The notes under the pieces were generated by a model. The model saw nothing but the letters and a program-made list of their open reading frames with translations, was not told where the DNA came from and ran no database searches. A stretch of DNA of 64,000 nt from Brachybacterium sp. Z12. Its GTDB lineage: Bacteria > Actinomycetota > Actinomycetes > Actinomycetales > Dermabacteraceae. Both the position numbers and the translations under genes were made by a program. Positions 9,759 to 19,336 of the stretch are shown piece after piece (the first letter of the stretch is position 1; each line of letters begins with the position of its first letter). The stretch spans positions 2,728,001-2,792,000 of the forward strand of contig NZ_CP060496.1 of NCBI RefSeq assembly GCF_014400405.1, in the 5' to 3' direction.

Positions 9759-10864
9759 TCAGCGCGCGACGGCGACCTCGGCCCCGGCCTTCGCCGAGGC
9801 ATAGCAGGCGTCGATCACGCGCGCACGACGCAGCGCGAGGGAGCCGTCGTGCTGGTCCCAGTCCTCGGAGCGCACCTTCTGCAGGAACTCCGCGACCGCA
9901 CCGGCGTGCCGGCCGTCCGCGCCCACCTTGGGCTGGAGCTCCGCGGGGATGCCCGCGACCTCTGTCCAGACGGTGATCTGCTGGGGGTCGGAGGGGTCTC
10001 CGCCCCATTCGATGGTGGCACCGCCCTCCGCCCCGTAGAGCGTGACGTAGCACAGGTCGTGCGGGATCCACTGCGCCCAGCTGGACTCCAGCAGCATGGT
10101 GCCGCCCCCTCGAGGCGCAGGAAGGCGGTGGCGAGGTCCTCGACCTCGAAGGGCACGCCCTCCTCGACTTGGGAGATGCCGAAGCCGGAGCCGCCGCCGC
10201 GGCCCAGCGGGCCGAACTCCGCGTGGGTCGAGGCGGAGGCTGCGGTGACAGCGGGCTCGCCCATCAGGTGCAGGGACATGTCGAGCATGTGGATGCCGAT
10301 GTCCATCATCGCGCCGCCGCCCGAGCTCGCCGCCTTGGTGAACCAGGTGCCGAGCCCCGGGATGCCCTGGCGGCGGATCCAGCCGGCCTTGGCGTAGTAG
10401 AGCTTGCCGAGCACGCCGGATTCGACGACCTGGTGGAGGGCGGCGACATCGCCGCGCTGGCGGTGGTTGAAGGACACGTCCAGCACGCGCCCGGCGGTGC
10501 GGGCGGCCTCGACCATCCCGGCGGCGGCCTCTCCGGTCTCGGCCATCGGCTTCTCGGTGAGCACGTGCAGGCCTGCCTCGAGGGCGTGGGTGGCCATCGG
10601 CGCGTGCAGGAAGGTGGGGGTCGCGATCGAGACGAGGTCCAGATCGGCCTCGGCGATCATCTGCTTCCAGTCCTGGTAGCGGCCGGGTACGTCGTGCTGG
10701 TCGCCGAACTGTGCGAGCAGGTGCTGCTCCATCGCGGAGATCGCGACGAGGTCGACGGTGGGGTCGGCGGCGTAGGCGGCGACGTGCTGCTGGCCGGCCC
10801 AGCCCAGGCCGATCACGCCGGCGCGCAGGGTGCGCGGAGCGCCCTCCGGTGCTGCATCGGTCAT
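9759..10864 (-). CDS. Gfo/Idh/MocA-family oxidoreductase, one frameshift
   Basis: This is an NAD(P)-dependent sugar or cyclitol dehydrogenase-like protein. ATG 10864 opens a Rossmann fold with GVIGLGWAGQQH, and the family's EKP motif is seen in TEKPMAETGEAA. The frame breaks in a C run at about 10107-10111 (plus strand); one more base restores LRLEGGGTMLLESSWAQW, and the protein ends at 9759 with AKAGAEVAVAR. The repaired length is 368 residues. It lies downstream of the ROK repressor gene on the same strand, 86 bp away, and near a sugar importer, so a role in sugar oxidation is plausible. The substrate is unknown. Confidence 0.85.
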
Positions 10865-10950
10865 GGTGTGCGGTTCCCTTCGATCGGTGGGTGGATGGTG
10901 GGCCGTCGGCGACGGTCCGGCGCTGTGGAGCGCGGGCTCTGCACGGAATC

Positions 10951-12190
10951 TCAGATCTCCGCTACGAGCAGGTCCAGTGGGTCCCTGCGCAGATGGGCGA
11001 GGGCGAGCTCGATCGCCCCGCGCACCACCACGTCGCTGCCCATCACGCTGGCCCGCAGTTCAGGGTAGGGCGGGGGGCGATCCGCGGAAGTGCGGTCCGG
11101 GAGTGCTCGAGGACGGGGCCGATGGCCTCGGCGATCGCTCCGGCGACGACCACCGTCTCGACCCCGAGCAGGCTGGAGAGGATGGCGGCGATGCGTGCCA
11201 GGCGCTCGCCGAGGCGGGCGAGCACGGTGCGGGCGAGCCGGTCCCCGTCCTGCGCGGCGGCGAAGACGTCGATCGCGCTGAGCCGGTCGGCGGGGATCGC
11301 GCTGAGCGTGGGCGAGACCTCACCGGCGTCGAGGGCTTCGAGGGTCCAGCGGCGGGCGAGGGCGGCGATGCCGTCAGCCCCGCGGGAGTCCTCCAGCACG
11401 CCGTCGAGGAAGCGCATCTCGCCGGCGCCGCCCGCGGCTCCTCGCAGCAGGCGGCCGTCGACGATGAGGCCCGCGCCGAAGCGCTCCCCATCAGCAGCGC
11501 GGCGAGGTGATCGGTCGCGCCAGCCGATTCCTGCGCTGCGAGCGCGTGCTCGGCCAGGACGGCGAGGTTCGCGTCGTTCTCGACCAGCACCCTGCCGTCC
11601 AGCGCGTCGACGAAGCCGGGGTTCATGGTGGGCCAGTAGCCCTGGTCGCCGCGGGGTGAGCGCCCGGCAGAGTCGACCGGGGCGGGCACGCCGACCACGG
11701 TGAGCAGTCGGTGCCGCCCCTGCGCACCCGCCTGCCCGATCACCTCGTCGATGAGGTCGCGCACCGCCTCGGTGCGGGCCTGCGCGGCGGAGCGCTCCCC
11801 CGCCTCACCGGCTCCCACGGCGCCATCGAGGCCGTGGCGCGCCACGGCGAGCTCGCGGCCACGGAGGTCCGCGGCGCGGGCGGTGAGGGTGTGCTGGCCG
11901 GCGTCGACCCCGATCAGCACGGCGGCGTCCTCGCGCAGCACGTAGTGGCGGGCCGGCCGTCCTCGCTGCACGATGCCCTCGTCGCGGCTGGCAGAGACCT
12001 CGTGGAGCCAGCCGGCCTGCTCGAGCTCGGCACATACTCCGAGCACCGTGGCCCGGGTGAGGCCGGTCGCGGACATCGCGTCGGCGGCGGTGAACGCCTC
12101 CGCCCCCAGAGCGTGCTGCATCAGCGCCTGGCGGTTCGCGTGGCGCATCAGCTGCGGGGAGCTGGCGCCGCGATCGCGCGTTGTTGACAC
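10951..12190 (-). CDS. ROK-family transcriptional repressor, two frameshifts
   Basis: GTG 12190 begins VSTTRDRGASSPQ. A winged HTH follows at residues about 20-75 (FTAADAMSATGLTRATVLGVCAELEQAGW). The ROK sugar-kinase-like domain then begins LIGVDAGQHTLTARAADLRG and includes VLVENDANLAVLAEHA. Two missing C bases break the frame, at 11486-11489 (restoring LLMGERFGAGLIVDGRLL) and near 11064-11070 (restoring PYPELRASVMGSDVVVRGA). The repaired protein is about 413 residues and ends LLVAEI at 10951. It is divergent from the sugar ABC importer and probably represses it until a sugar ligand binds. Confidence 0.85.
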
Positions 12191-12300
12191 CGTAGGATCA
12201 CCGCCCCCATACTTTCGATAGGCCGTAAATATAACACTTGACGTATCTATGGTCGCATCAGCAGCGGGGCCGGGAGCCCCCTTTTGCGAAGGAGACGGTG
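12191..12300. promoter_or_regulatory. divergent promoter region between ROK regulator and sugar importer
   Basis: This 110-bp gap contains the most AT-rich patch of the area (about 12212-12252, including GTAAATATAACACTTGACG). It includes the -10-like AATATA on the plus strand, read as TATATT on the minus strand, and a TTGACG at 12238-12243. It must carry both promoters and the likely repressor operator. No clean palindrome was found, so operator limits are not given. AAGGAG at 12289-12294 fixes the importer start. Confidence 0.5.
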
Positions 12301-13575
12301 GTGTCACCCTCGAACGGCCCGAACGGGCTCCTCACACGACGATCACTGATGGCAGGCGCCGGTGGGCTCCTGGCGACCGCGACCCTGCCCGCATGCACCA
12401 GCGCGAGCGGCCCCTCCCTGCTCACACTCCACCAGTCCAAGCCCGAGGCGATCCCCCACTTCAGCGAGCTCGCCGCGGAGTTCACCTCCTCGCAGGACAG
12501 ATTCGCCATCCAGCACGACATCGCCACCAACCTCTCGGCGAGCTTCGTGCGCAACAGCCCGCCGGATCTGGGCTGCCTGAACTACAACCTCGAGATGGGC
12601 CGCTTCATGCAGCGCGGCGCCCTCGCGGACCTCTCCGACCTGCCCGAGGCCGCGATGATCCGCGAGGACGTCGCCGAGCTCGCGGACTGGTACCCCACCT
12701 ACGAGGGGCGCACCAGCGTGCTGCCCTACTCGGTGACCGCCGCGTCGGTGATCTACAACCGCCGGATCTTCGAGGAGCACGGCCTGGAGGTCCCCACCAC
12801 CTGGGAGGAGTTCCTGACCGTCTGCGAGACGCTGCAGTCCGCGGACGTCACCCCGATCTACGCGACCTTCCTGGACCCCTGGACGATCGCCCAGGGCCTG
12901 TTCGACTACACCGTCGGCGGCATGATCGACGTGCGCGGCTTCTACCAAGGGATGAGCGAGATCGGCGAGGACGTCGGCCCCGACTCCGAGGTCTCGTTCC
13001 AACGCACCCTGCTCGAACCGGTCCAGCGCATGCTGGAGCTGATGCCGTACCTCAACGCGGATGCCTCCAACCGCGCATACGGCGACGGCAACACGGCGAT
13101 GGCCCAGGAGCAGGCCGCCATGTACTTCCAGGGCCCCTGGGCCTTCGGGGAGATCGAGAAGGCTGGTGCCGATCTGGACCTGGGCACCTTCCCGCTGCCG
13201 ATGACCGAGGACCCCGCCGATCTGAAGGTCCGCGTGAACATCGACCTGTCGCTCTGGATCCCGGAAGCGGCGGACGAGCAGGAGGGCGCACGGGCGTTCC
13301 TGCAGTTCCTGATGAGGCCCGAGGTGCAGAACCCCTACAACGACGCCTTCCTCGCCTTCGGCACCACCAAGGACGCCCCCGCGGTCACCGACGCCCGGAT
13401 CTCGGAGATGCAGACGTACTACGACCAGGGCCGCTTCTACATGGGCGCCTCGCAGTTCATCCCGAACTCGATCCCGGCCCAGAACTACATCCAGTCGATC
13501 GTCGGCGGCGCCGATGCCGAGCAGGTCCTGGCGCGCATGGATGCCGACTGGGCCCGCCTGGCCTTCCGGGAGTAA
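12301..13575 (+). CDS. sugar ABC transporter substrate-binding lipoprotein
   Basis: This 424-residue extracytoplasmic sugar-binding protein (family 1) starts at GTG 12301, six bases after AAGGAG; the neighbouring in-frame GTG at 12298 is too close. The N-terminus has an RR pair (TRRSLMAGAGG) followed by a lipobox (TLPACTS), suggesting Tat export and lipid anchoring. The body shows the family's pattern with ELAAEFTSSQDRF, LPYSVTAASVIYNRRIFEEHGL and the late AAMYFQGPWAFGEIEKAG. It heads an operon with two permeases and a GH13 enzyme, so an alpha-glucoside or maltooligosaccharide substrate is likely. Confidence 0.9.
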   Translation: MSPSNGPNGLLTRRSLMAGAGGLLATATLPACTSASGPSLLTLHQSKPEAIPHFSELAAEFTSSQDRFAIQHDIATNLSASFVRNSPPDLGCLNYNLEMGRFMQRGALADLSDLPEAAMIREDVAELADWYPTYEGRTSVLPYSVTAASVIYNRRIFEEHGLEVPTTWEEFLTVCETLQSADVTPIYATFLDPWTIAQGLFDYTVGGMIDVRGFYQGMSEIGEDVGPDSEVSFQRTLLEPVQRMLELMPYLNADASNRAYGDGNTAMAQEQAAMYFQGPWAFGEIEKAGADLDLGTFPLPMTEDPADLKVRVNIDLSLWIPEAADEQEGARAFLQFLMRPEVQNPYNDAFLAFGTTKDAPAVTDARISEMQTYYDQGRFYMGASQFIPNSIPAQNYIQSIVGGADAEQVLARMDADWARLAFRE

Positions 13576-13606
13576 TCGCGCCATGACTCATCAGCAAGGA
13601 GCGTCG

Positions 13607-14539
13607 ATGTCGACGACGGCACCATCCCGCACCACCGACGGGGACGGCGAGAGCCACCCCCGCTCCCCGATCGTCCACCGCAGGCGGCGGATCGATCCCC
13701 TCTACTATTTGTTCCTGTTCCCCTCACTGACCCTGTTCAGCCTCGCGGTCACGCTGCCGGCGGTGCTGGGCTTCGGCTACAGCTTCACCAACTCCATCGG
13801 CTTCGGCGACTGGGAGTTCATCGGCCTGCGCAACTACATCGCGATGTTCCGCGACCAGGGGGTCCTGGGGTCGTACACCTTCACGCTCGGCTTCTCGTTG
13901 ATCACCGTGATCCTGGTGAACATCCTCGCCTTCGCCCTGGCCCTGGGGCTGACCTCGAAGATCCGCTTCACCACCGCGCTGCGCACGATCTACGTGATCC
14001 CGATGGTCATCTCCGGCATCGTCATCGCCTTCGTGTTCCAGTACCTGTTCGCGAACACCGTGCCGGGCATGGGGCAGGCGATCGGCTCCGATGCGCTGTC
14101 CACCTCGATACTCGCCAACCCGGACTGGGCGTGGCTGTCGATCGTGATCGTCACCGCCTGGCAGTCGATCCCCGCCACGATGCTCATCTACATCGCCGGG
14201 CTGGTCACCATCCCCGGTGAGGTCTATGAGGCCGGTTCGATCGACGGCGCGACCGGTTGGCAGGCCATCCGGCACATCACGCTGCCGCTGGTCTCCGGAT
14301 TCATCGTCATCAACACGATCCTCGGCTTCAAGAACTACCTCAATGCCTACGACATCATCGTGGGCCTGACCGACGGCGGCCCGGGCGTCGCCACCCGCTC
14401 CGTGGCGATGTCGATCTTCCGCGGGTTCGAAGGCGGCGACTACGCCTACCAGATGGCCAACGCGATGGTGTTCTTCCTGATCTCGATCGCCCTCGCACTC
14501 CTCCAGCTCCGCATCACCCGAGGAAGGACGGCGTTCTGA
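13607..14539 (+). CDS. sugar ABC transporter permease (MalF/UgpA type)
   Basis: This 310-residue permease starts at ATG 13607, five bases after AAGGAG at 13596-13601; the in-frame ATG at 13583 lacks such a site. A cytoplasmic basic N-terminus (HRRRRIDP) precedes six membrane segments, and the EAA loop reads EAGSIDGATGWQAIRHITLPL. It overlaps the next permease start by one base (TGATG). It pairs with the second permease to form the channel. Confidence 0.92.
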   Translation: MSTTAPSRTTDGDGESHPRSPIVHRRRRIDPLYYLFLFPSLTLFSLAVTLPAVLGFGYSFTNSIGFGDWEFIGLRNYIAMFRDQGVLGSYTFTLGFSLITVILVNILAFALALGLTSKIRFTTALRTIYVIPMVISGIVIAFVFQYLFANTVPGMGQAIGSDALSTSILANPDWAWLSIVIVTAWQSIPATMLIYIAGLVTIPGEVYEAGSIDGATGWQAIRHITLPLVSGFIVINTILGFKNYLNAYDIIVGLTDGGPGVATRSVAMSIFRGFEGGDYAYQMANAMVFFLISIALALLQLRITRGRTAF

Positions 14540-15447
14540 TGAGCACTGCAACTCCCGCAGCTCCTGCAGCTCCAGCCAGCTCTGCCCCCACCACGCAGCC
14601 AGCGCGTCGGCGTCGCGGCGCTGTGGGACGTGACCGCGTCAACTGGCCCGTGACCGTCCTGCTCATGGTCGGCTCGCTGGCCGTGCTGGTGCCGCTGTTC
14701 GTCACGGTGAACATGTCGCTGAAGACGACCGAGCAGGCCGTCGACGGCAACGCCTTCAGCCTGCCGGACCCGCTGACGCTGACGAGCTTCGTCGAGGCCT
14801 GGAACCTCACGAACTTCCCGCGCGGCTTCGCGATCTCGATCTTCATCACCACCATCGCGGTGATCGGCGAGATCGTGATCTCGGCCCTGGCGGCGTATGC
14901 GATCGTGCGCAACTGGGACCGTCGCGCCTTCCGCTGGTCGTTCTTCTACCTGCTGGCCGCGATGTTCATCCCGTTCCCGGTGGTGGCTCTCCCCCAGATC
15001 CAGCTGACGGGCATGCTCGGGCTGGACAATCCGCTGGGTGTCGCGATCCTGCACATCGCCTTCGCCCTGGCGTTCAACACCCTGCTGTTCACAGCGTTCC
15101 TGCGTACCATCCCGCTCGAGCTCGAGGAGTCGATGCGGATGGACGGCGCCGGGACCTGGCAGGTGTTCTGGCGACTGATCCTGCCGCTGCTGGGACCGAT
15201 GTGCGCGACCGTGGGCATCTTCGCGTTCATCGCCTCATGGAACGACTTCATGATGCCGTCGCTGATCATCTCGGATCCCACCCTGCAGACCGTCCCGGTG
15301 CTGCAGAACATGTTCCAGACCCAGTTCAGCAACAGCTACAACGTCGCCTTCGCCTCGTACCTGATGGCGATGGCGCCGGCGATCATCGTCTACCTGTTCG
15401 CGCAGCGCTGGGTGATGTCCGGCCTGACCCAGGGCGCCATCAAGTGA
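14539..15447 (+). CDS. sugar ABC transporter permease (MalG/UgpE type)
   Basis: This 302-residue protein starts at ATG 14539 within the TGATG junction with the first permease. The N-terminus is an Ala/Pro/Thr-rich stretch, then VNWPVTVLLMVGSLAVLVPLF opens the membrane domain. The EAA loop reads EESMRMDGAGTWQVFWRLIL (residues about 195-214). No ATPase gene is present in the operon; in actinobacteria such importers usually share an MsiK-type ATPase encoded elsewhere. Confidence 0.92.
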   Translation: MSTATPAAPAAPASSAPTTQPARRRRGAVGRDRVNWPVTVLLMVGSLAVLVPLFVTVNMSLKTTEQAVDGNAFSLPDPLTLTSFVEAWNLTNFPRGFAISIFITTIAVIGEIVISALAAYAIVRNWDRRAFRWSFFYLLAAMFIPFPVVALPQIQLTGMLGLDNPLGVAILHIAFALAFNTLLFTAFLRTIPLELEESMRMDGAGTWQVFWRLILPLLGPMCATVGIFAFIASWNDFMMPSLIISDPTLQTVPVLQNMFQTQFSNSYNVAFASYLMAMAPAIIVYLFAQRWVMSGLTQGAIK

Positions 15448-15541
15448 GCTCCCGGGCGCGGGCCGGCGACCGTCGGCCTGCGCCCCCATTCCCCTGACCG
15501 ATACGACACCCCACCCGCTACGACCCGGAGGTCCTTCGACC

Positions 15542-17245
15542 GTGACCACTTCCCCTGTGACCGCTGCCGCCGCCCAGCAGGCCGACGCCGACTGGTGGCG
15601 CCAGGCATCCGTCTATCAGATCTACCCGCGCTCCTTCGCCGACGCCAATGGTGACGGCATCGGCGATCTGCGCGGCATCATCTCCCGCGTGCCGTACCTC
15701 GAGAAGCTCGGCGTGGAGGCGGTGTGGCTGAGCCCGTTCTATCCCTCGGCCCTCGCCGACGGCGGTTACGACGTGGACGACTTCCGGGACGTCGATCCGA
15801 AGATCGGCACTCTCGAGGAGTTCGACGAGATGGTCGCCGCTCTCCACGGCGTCGGCATCAAGTTGGTGGTGGATCTGGTCCCGAACCACACCTCGGACCG
15901 CCACGAGTGGTTCCGCGAGGCACTGGCCTCCCCGAAGGGTTCGAACGCTCGGGCGCGGTACATCTTCCGCGACGGCGAAGGGGAGAACGGCGAGCTGCCC
16001 CCGGCGGACTGGACCTCGATCTTCAACGGTCCGGCCTGGACCCGCGTGCCGGACGGCCAGTGGTACCTGCACAGCTTCGCGACCGAGCAGCCCGACCTCA
16101 ACTGGAAGCACCCCGAGGTGCACGAGGACTTCACGCGCACGCTGCGGTTCTGGTCGGATCGCGGGGTCGACGGCTTCCGCATCGACGTCGCGCACGGCCT
16201 GGCGAAGGACCTGGGCGAGGTCCTCCCCAGCAAGGCCGAGCTGAAGGCGATGCCCAAGGACGGCACCCACCCGCTGTGGGACCGCGACGAGGTCCACGAG
16301 ATCTACGCCGAGTGGCGTGCGGTGTTCAACGAGTACACCCCGGCGCGCACCGCCGTGGCAGAGGCGTGGGTGGAGACTCCGGAGCGCCGCGCGAAGTACG
16401 CCAGCCCCGAGGGCCTGGGCCAGGCGTTCAACTTCGACCTGATGGAAGCGGATTTCGACGCGACGCACTTCCGCGACATCGTCACCGACAACCTCGCCCA
16501 GTCCGCGAAGACCGGCTCCTCCACCACCTGGGTGTTCTCCAACCACGACGGGGTGCGCCACGCGACCCGCTACGGCCTGCCCCCGCGGGCCGGGCGCGAG
16601 GTGAAGCAGGGCGCGGAGTGGGTGCTCGCCGGCGGACCGGCCGACGGCATCGATCGTGAGCTGGGCCTGCGCCGGGCCCGGGCGGCGACGATGTTCGAGC
16701 TCGCCCTGCCGGGCAGCGCCTACCTGTACCAGGGCGAGGAGCTGGGCCTGCACGAGGTGGCGGAGATCCCCGATGCGCAGCGCCAGGATCCCTCCTTCTG
16801 GCGTTCCACCCCGGAGACGCGGGGCTGGGACGGCCTGGGCCGGGACGGCTGCCGCGTACCGCTGCCGTGGACCCGTGAGGGCGAGTCGTTCGGCTTCGGC
16901 AGCAACGGGGCTCACCTGCCACAGCCGGCCTGGTTCGGGGACTTCTCCGTCGAGGCGGAGGAGGGCGTCGAGGGCTCGACCCTCGAGCTGTACCGCGAGG
17001 CCCTGGCCCTGCGCCGGGAGCTGCAGAGCGCCGAGTCCCTCGAGTGGGACGAGTCGCTGTCCAGCGACGAGATCCTCGCCTTCGAGCGCCCCGGCGGCTG
17101 GCTGGACGTCACGAACTTCGGCGAGGCGTCGGTGGTCCTGCCCGAGGGTGAGGTGCTGCTGTCCAGCGCCTCCCTCGAGGCGAGCGAGGACGGCGACCTA
17201 CTCCTGCCCGGCGCGACGACCGTGTGGATGCGCCGCATCGCCTGA
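15542..17245 (+). CDS. alpha-glucosidase, glycoside hydrolase family 13
   Basis: This 567-residue cytoplasmic enzyme starts at GTG 15542 with GGAGG about ten bases upstream. It carries the GH13 regions in order: QIYPRSFADANGDGIGDLRG near the N-terminus, DLVPNHTS (region I), GFRIDVAHG with the nucleophile Asp (region II), AEAW with the acid/base Glu (region III) and FSNHD (region IV). Length and the QIYPRSF signature fit oligo-1,6-glucosidase, alpha-glucosidase or trehalose-6-phosphate hydrolase types. It lies about 94 bp after the sugar permeases and probably hydrolyses the imported alpha-linked sugar. Confidence 0.92.
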   Translation: MTTSPVTAAAAQQADADWWRQASVYQIYPRSFADANGDGIGDLRGIISRVPYLEKLGVEAVWLSPFYPSALADGGYDVDDFRDVDPKIGTLEEFDEMVAALHGVGIKLVVDLVPNHTSDRHEWFREALASPKGSNARARYIFRDGEGENGELPPADWTSIFNGPAWTRVPDGQWYLHSFATEQPDLNWKHPEVHEDFTRTLRFWSDRGVDGFRIDVAHGLAKDLGEVLPSKAELKAMPKDGTHPLWDRDEVHEIYAEWRAVFNEYTPARTAVAEAWVETPERRAKYASPEGLGQAFNFDLMEADFDATHFRDIVTDNLAQSAKTGSSTTWVFSNHDGVRHATRYGLPPRAGREVKQGAEWVLAGGPADGIDRELGLRRARAATMFELALPGSAYLYQGEELGLHEVAEIPDAQRQDPSFWRSTPETRGWDGLGRDGCRVPLPWTREGESFGFGSNGAHLPQPAWFGDFSVEAEEGVEGSTLELYREALALRRELQSAESLEWDESLSSDEILAFERPGGWLDVTNFGEASVVLPEGEVLLSSASLEASEDGDLLLPGATTVWMRRIA

Positions 17246-17387
17246 CCCCACCTCGAGGGGACGCCCCGGCCTGCTGCACGCAGCGGCCGGGGCGTCGTGC
17301 TGTCTGCGCCACCTTGCGGGCCCTTGCGCTCATGCGCTGCACGGGTATCTGATGGGCACACCACCCGCCCCGCTGCAGGAGGATCAG

Positions 17388-17801
17388 ATGGAGAAGCTCG
17401 CCCGCACCCCCACCGCCACCGGCCCGGAATCGTGGTTCACGGGCCAGGTGCTGATGGATGCGATCCGCGGCCCGCGGGGTGAGTCCCGGGTGGCCATGAA
17501 CCACGTGCACTTCGCTCCGGGTGCCCGGACGCACTGGCACTGGCATCCGGTGGGCCAGACCCTCTACGGGACCGACGGGGTGGGCCTGGTCGTCACCCGC
17601 TCCGGGGAGGTGCTCACCCTCGAGCCGGGCCGGACGGTGTGGATCCCGCCCAGGGAGGAGCACTGGCACGGCGCTCTGGCCACCTCGCTGATGTCCCACA
17701 TCGCGGCGCAGGAGGCCGATGAGGAGGACGAGACCGTCATCTGGCTCGAGCCGGTCAGCGAAGAGGACTTCGCCCGGGCGAATGCGGCCGTGGAGACCTG
17801 A
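17388..17801 (+). CDS. cupin-domain protein
   Basis: This 137-residue single-domain cupin starts at ATG 17388 after GGAGG at about 17379-17383. The metal-binding motif 1 is seen as HWHWHPVGQTLYGTDG and motif 2 as PGRTVWIPPREEHWHG. It resembles small carboxymuconolactone-decarboxylase-associated cupins of the (R)-mandelonitrile lyase-like group. No partner gene adjoins it, and the reaction is unknown. Confidence 0.85.
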   Translation: MEKLARTPTATGPESWFTGQVLMDAIRGPRGESRVAMNHVHFAPGARTHWHWHPVGQTLYGTDGVGLVVTRSGEVLTLEPGRTVWIPPREEHWHGALATSLMSHIAAQEADEEDETVIWLEPVSEEDFARANAAVET

Positions 17802-17861
17802 ACCTGCTCTGCGCGAGGGCGCTTGCCGCATTTTTCGACCGCCCGTTCTGTCCACCTCTGA

Positions 17862-17882
17862 CCTGGGCAGATACCGCCCAGG
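17862..17882. terminator. short hairpin after the cupin gene
   Basis: CCTGGGC at 17862-17868 pairs with GCCCAGG at 17876-17882 around a 7-nt loop, 60 bp after the cupin stop. There is no U tract, so it is a weak candidate terminator. Confidence 0.35.
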
Positions 17883-17984
17883 AGGCTGATCACGAGGGCT
17901 CGGGTGAGGTCGTCTCGCTGCTGATGCCTACTGTAGTGGGACCCGTCGGATAGCCCGCGGGATGCCCGACCGAAGGAGAACGCA

Positions 17985-18059
17985 ATGCGCAAGGCCGTGC
18001 TTCCGATCAGTCTGACCACCCTGCTCCTGATCATCATCATCCTGCTGCTCGTGCTCTGA
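17985..18059 (+). CDS. 24-residue hydrophobic membrane peptide
   Basis: ATG 17985 is preceded by AAGGAG with ideal spacing (17973-17978) and opens a 24-codon frame: a two-residue basic head (RK) followed by an almost purely Leu/Ile/Val segment with LLLIIIILLLVL at the end. It would form a single transmembrane helix. Directly upstream, a GTCGG...CCGAC inverted repeat around CCCGCGGG (about 17946-17970) could fold in the leader. No long gene overlaps it on either strand. It could be a small membrane regulator or a type I toxin-like peptide, but no antisense RNA was identified. The strong ribosome site is the main evidence. Confidence 0.5.
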   Translation: MRKAVLPISLTTLLLIIIILLLVL

Positions 18060-18161
18060 GGAGCACGCGCTCGCACGGCAGGAGCGGGCACCCTCTTCTC
18101 GAGCAGGGCATCGGCATCGCCGGTGCCCTGTTCGACGGGCCCGCTGCGAGAGACTGGCGGC

Positions 18162-18496
18162 ATGGACGCCACAGACCTCTCCCCGGCATCGCCGAGCTCA
18201 GTCGCTGGATCGATGAGGGCAACCGGGGCCGCGATCCCGAAGCGGCGACCTGGGCGCGGCTGGCGAAGATCACCGAGGAGGCGGGCGAGGTGGTCGCCGC
18301 CCAGATCGGCGCCACCGGCCAGAACCCTCGCAAGGGCGTCACCCACACCGGAGCCGACGTCGAGGACGAGCTGCTCGACGTCGCCCTGACGGCCCTGGCC
18401 GCTCTCGAGCACCTGCGCGGCCATGACGAGCGCTCGCTCGAACTGCTCGCGGTCAAGCTCGAGGCCACTCTGCGCCGTGCGGGGCTGCGGGCCTGA
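18162..18496 (+). CDS. MazG-like nucleotide pyrophosphohydrolase family protein, one frameshift
   Basis: ATG 18162 begins MDATDL. One C is missing in the C run at 18181-18184; adding it gives SPGIAELSRWIDEGNRG, then WARLAKITEEAGEVVAAQIG and GADVEDELLDVALTALAALEHL. The EEAGEV and DELLDV segments are the paired acidic helices that bind Mg in the all-alpha NTP pyrophosphatase (MazG-like) fold. The repaired length is 111 residues, normal for the single-domain group. Its stop abuts the convergent ABC ATPase stop with no base between. It probably hydrolyses non-canonical or excess NTPs. Confidence 0.75.
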
Positions 18497-19336
18497 TCAG
18501 CTCTGGATCGGGGCCGCTTCAACCCATCTCGCCCGCTCCTCGGCCGACGGCGACCTCGGGATCGTGCCGAGCCCGTCCGGCGCGGGGATCGCTGCCAGCA
18601 ACGCCTTGGTGTACTCCTGCTGCGGCTGGTTCCACACCTGCTCGGTGGGCCCCGTCTCGAGGATCTGGCCGCCGTACATGACCAGGGTGCGGTCGGCGAT
18701 CCTGCGCACCACTGCGAGGTCGTGGGAGATGAACAGCATGCCGGCACCGACGTCGCTGATCAGAGTGCGCATCAGCTCGGCGACGCTGGTCTGCGTCGAG
18801 GCATCGAGCGCGGAGATCGGCTCGTCGGCGACCAGCAGGCGGGGCCGCGCCGCGAGTGCGCGCGCGATCGCGATGCGCTGCTTCTGGCCGCCGGAGAACT
18901 GATGGGGCATCTTCCGCAGGTCCTCGGGATCCAGGCCCACTCGTTCCATCCACTCCTGCGGGGTGGAGCCCTCGGCGCCGCGCTCCCGTGCGGTGCGGAT
19001 GCCGTCGCTGATCTGCTCGCCGATGGCCCGGCGGGGGTTCAGGGAGGTCGAGGGGTCCTGGAAGACCATCTGGATGCCGGTGAGATGCCGGGGGCGTCGA
19101 CGGATCCCGAGGGGCGTCACGGGCTCGCCGTCGAAACGGATCTCGCCGTCGGCCGCCTTCTCGATCCCGGCCACGGCCCGAGCGACGCTGGACTTCCCGC
19201 TGCCGCTCTCCCCCACCAGCGCCACGGTCTCCCCGGCGGAGATCTCCAGGGAGACGTCGCGGACGGCGAGGACCGGCGGGCTGCCCGGGTAGCGGACAGT
19301 GACGTCACGGGCCTGGAGGACGATGTGCTCAGACAT
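18497..19336 (-). CDS. peptide/nickel ABC transporter ATP-binding protein (DppF type)
   Basis: This 279-residue ATPase starts at ATG 19336, overlapping the end of the upstream ATPase gene by eight bases. Motifs are Walker A GESGSGKSS, Q-loop region QMVFQDPSTSLNPR, signature FSGGQKQR, Walker B LLVADEPISALD and switch FISHDL. The ILETGPTEQVWNQPQQEYTKALL tail region is typical of oligopeptide-transporter ATPases. It is the last gene of a five-gene importer operon and is intact. Confidence 0.92.
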   Translation of the reverse strand: MSEHIVLQARDVTVRYPGSPPVLAVRDVSLEISAGETVALVGESGSGKSSVARAVAGIEKAADGEIRFDGEPVTPLGIRRRPRHLTGIQMVFQDPSTSLNPRRAIGEQISDGIRTARERGAEGSTPQEWMERVGLDPEDLRKMPHQFSGGQKQRIAIARALAARPRLLVADEPISALDASTQTSVAELMRTLISDVGAGMLFISHDLAVVRRIADRTLVMYGGQILETGPTEQVWNQPQQEYTKALLAAIPAPDGLGTIPRSPSAEERARWVEAAPIQS

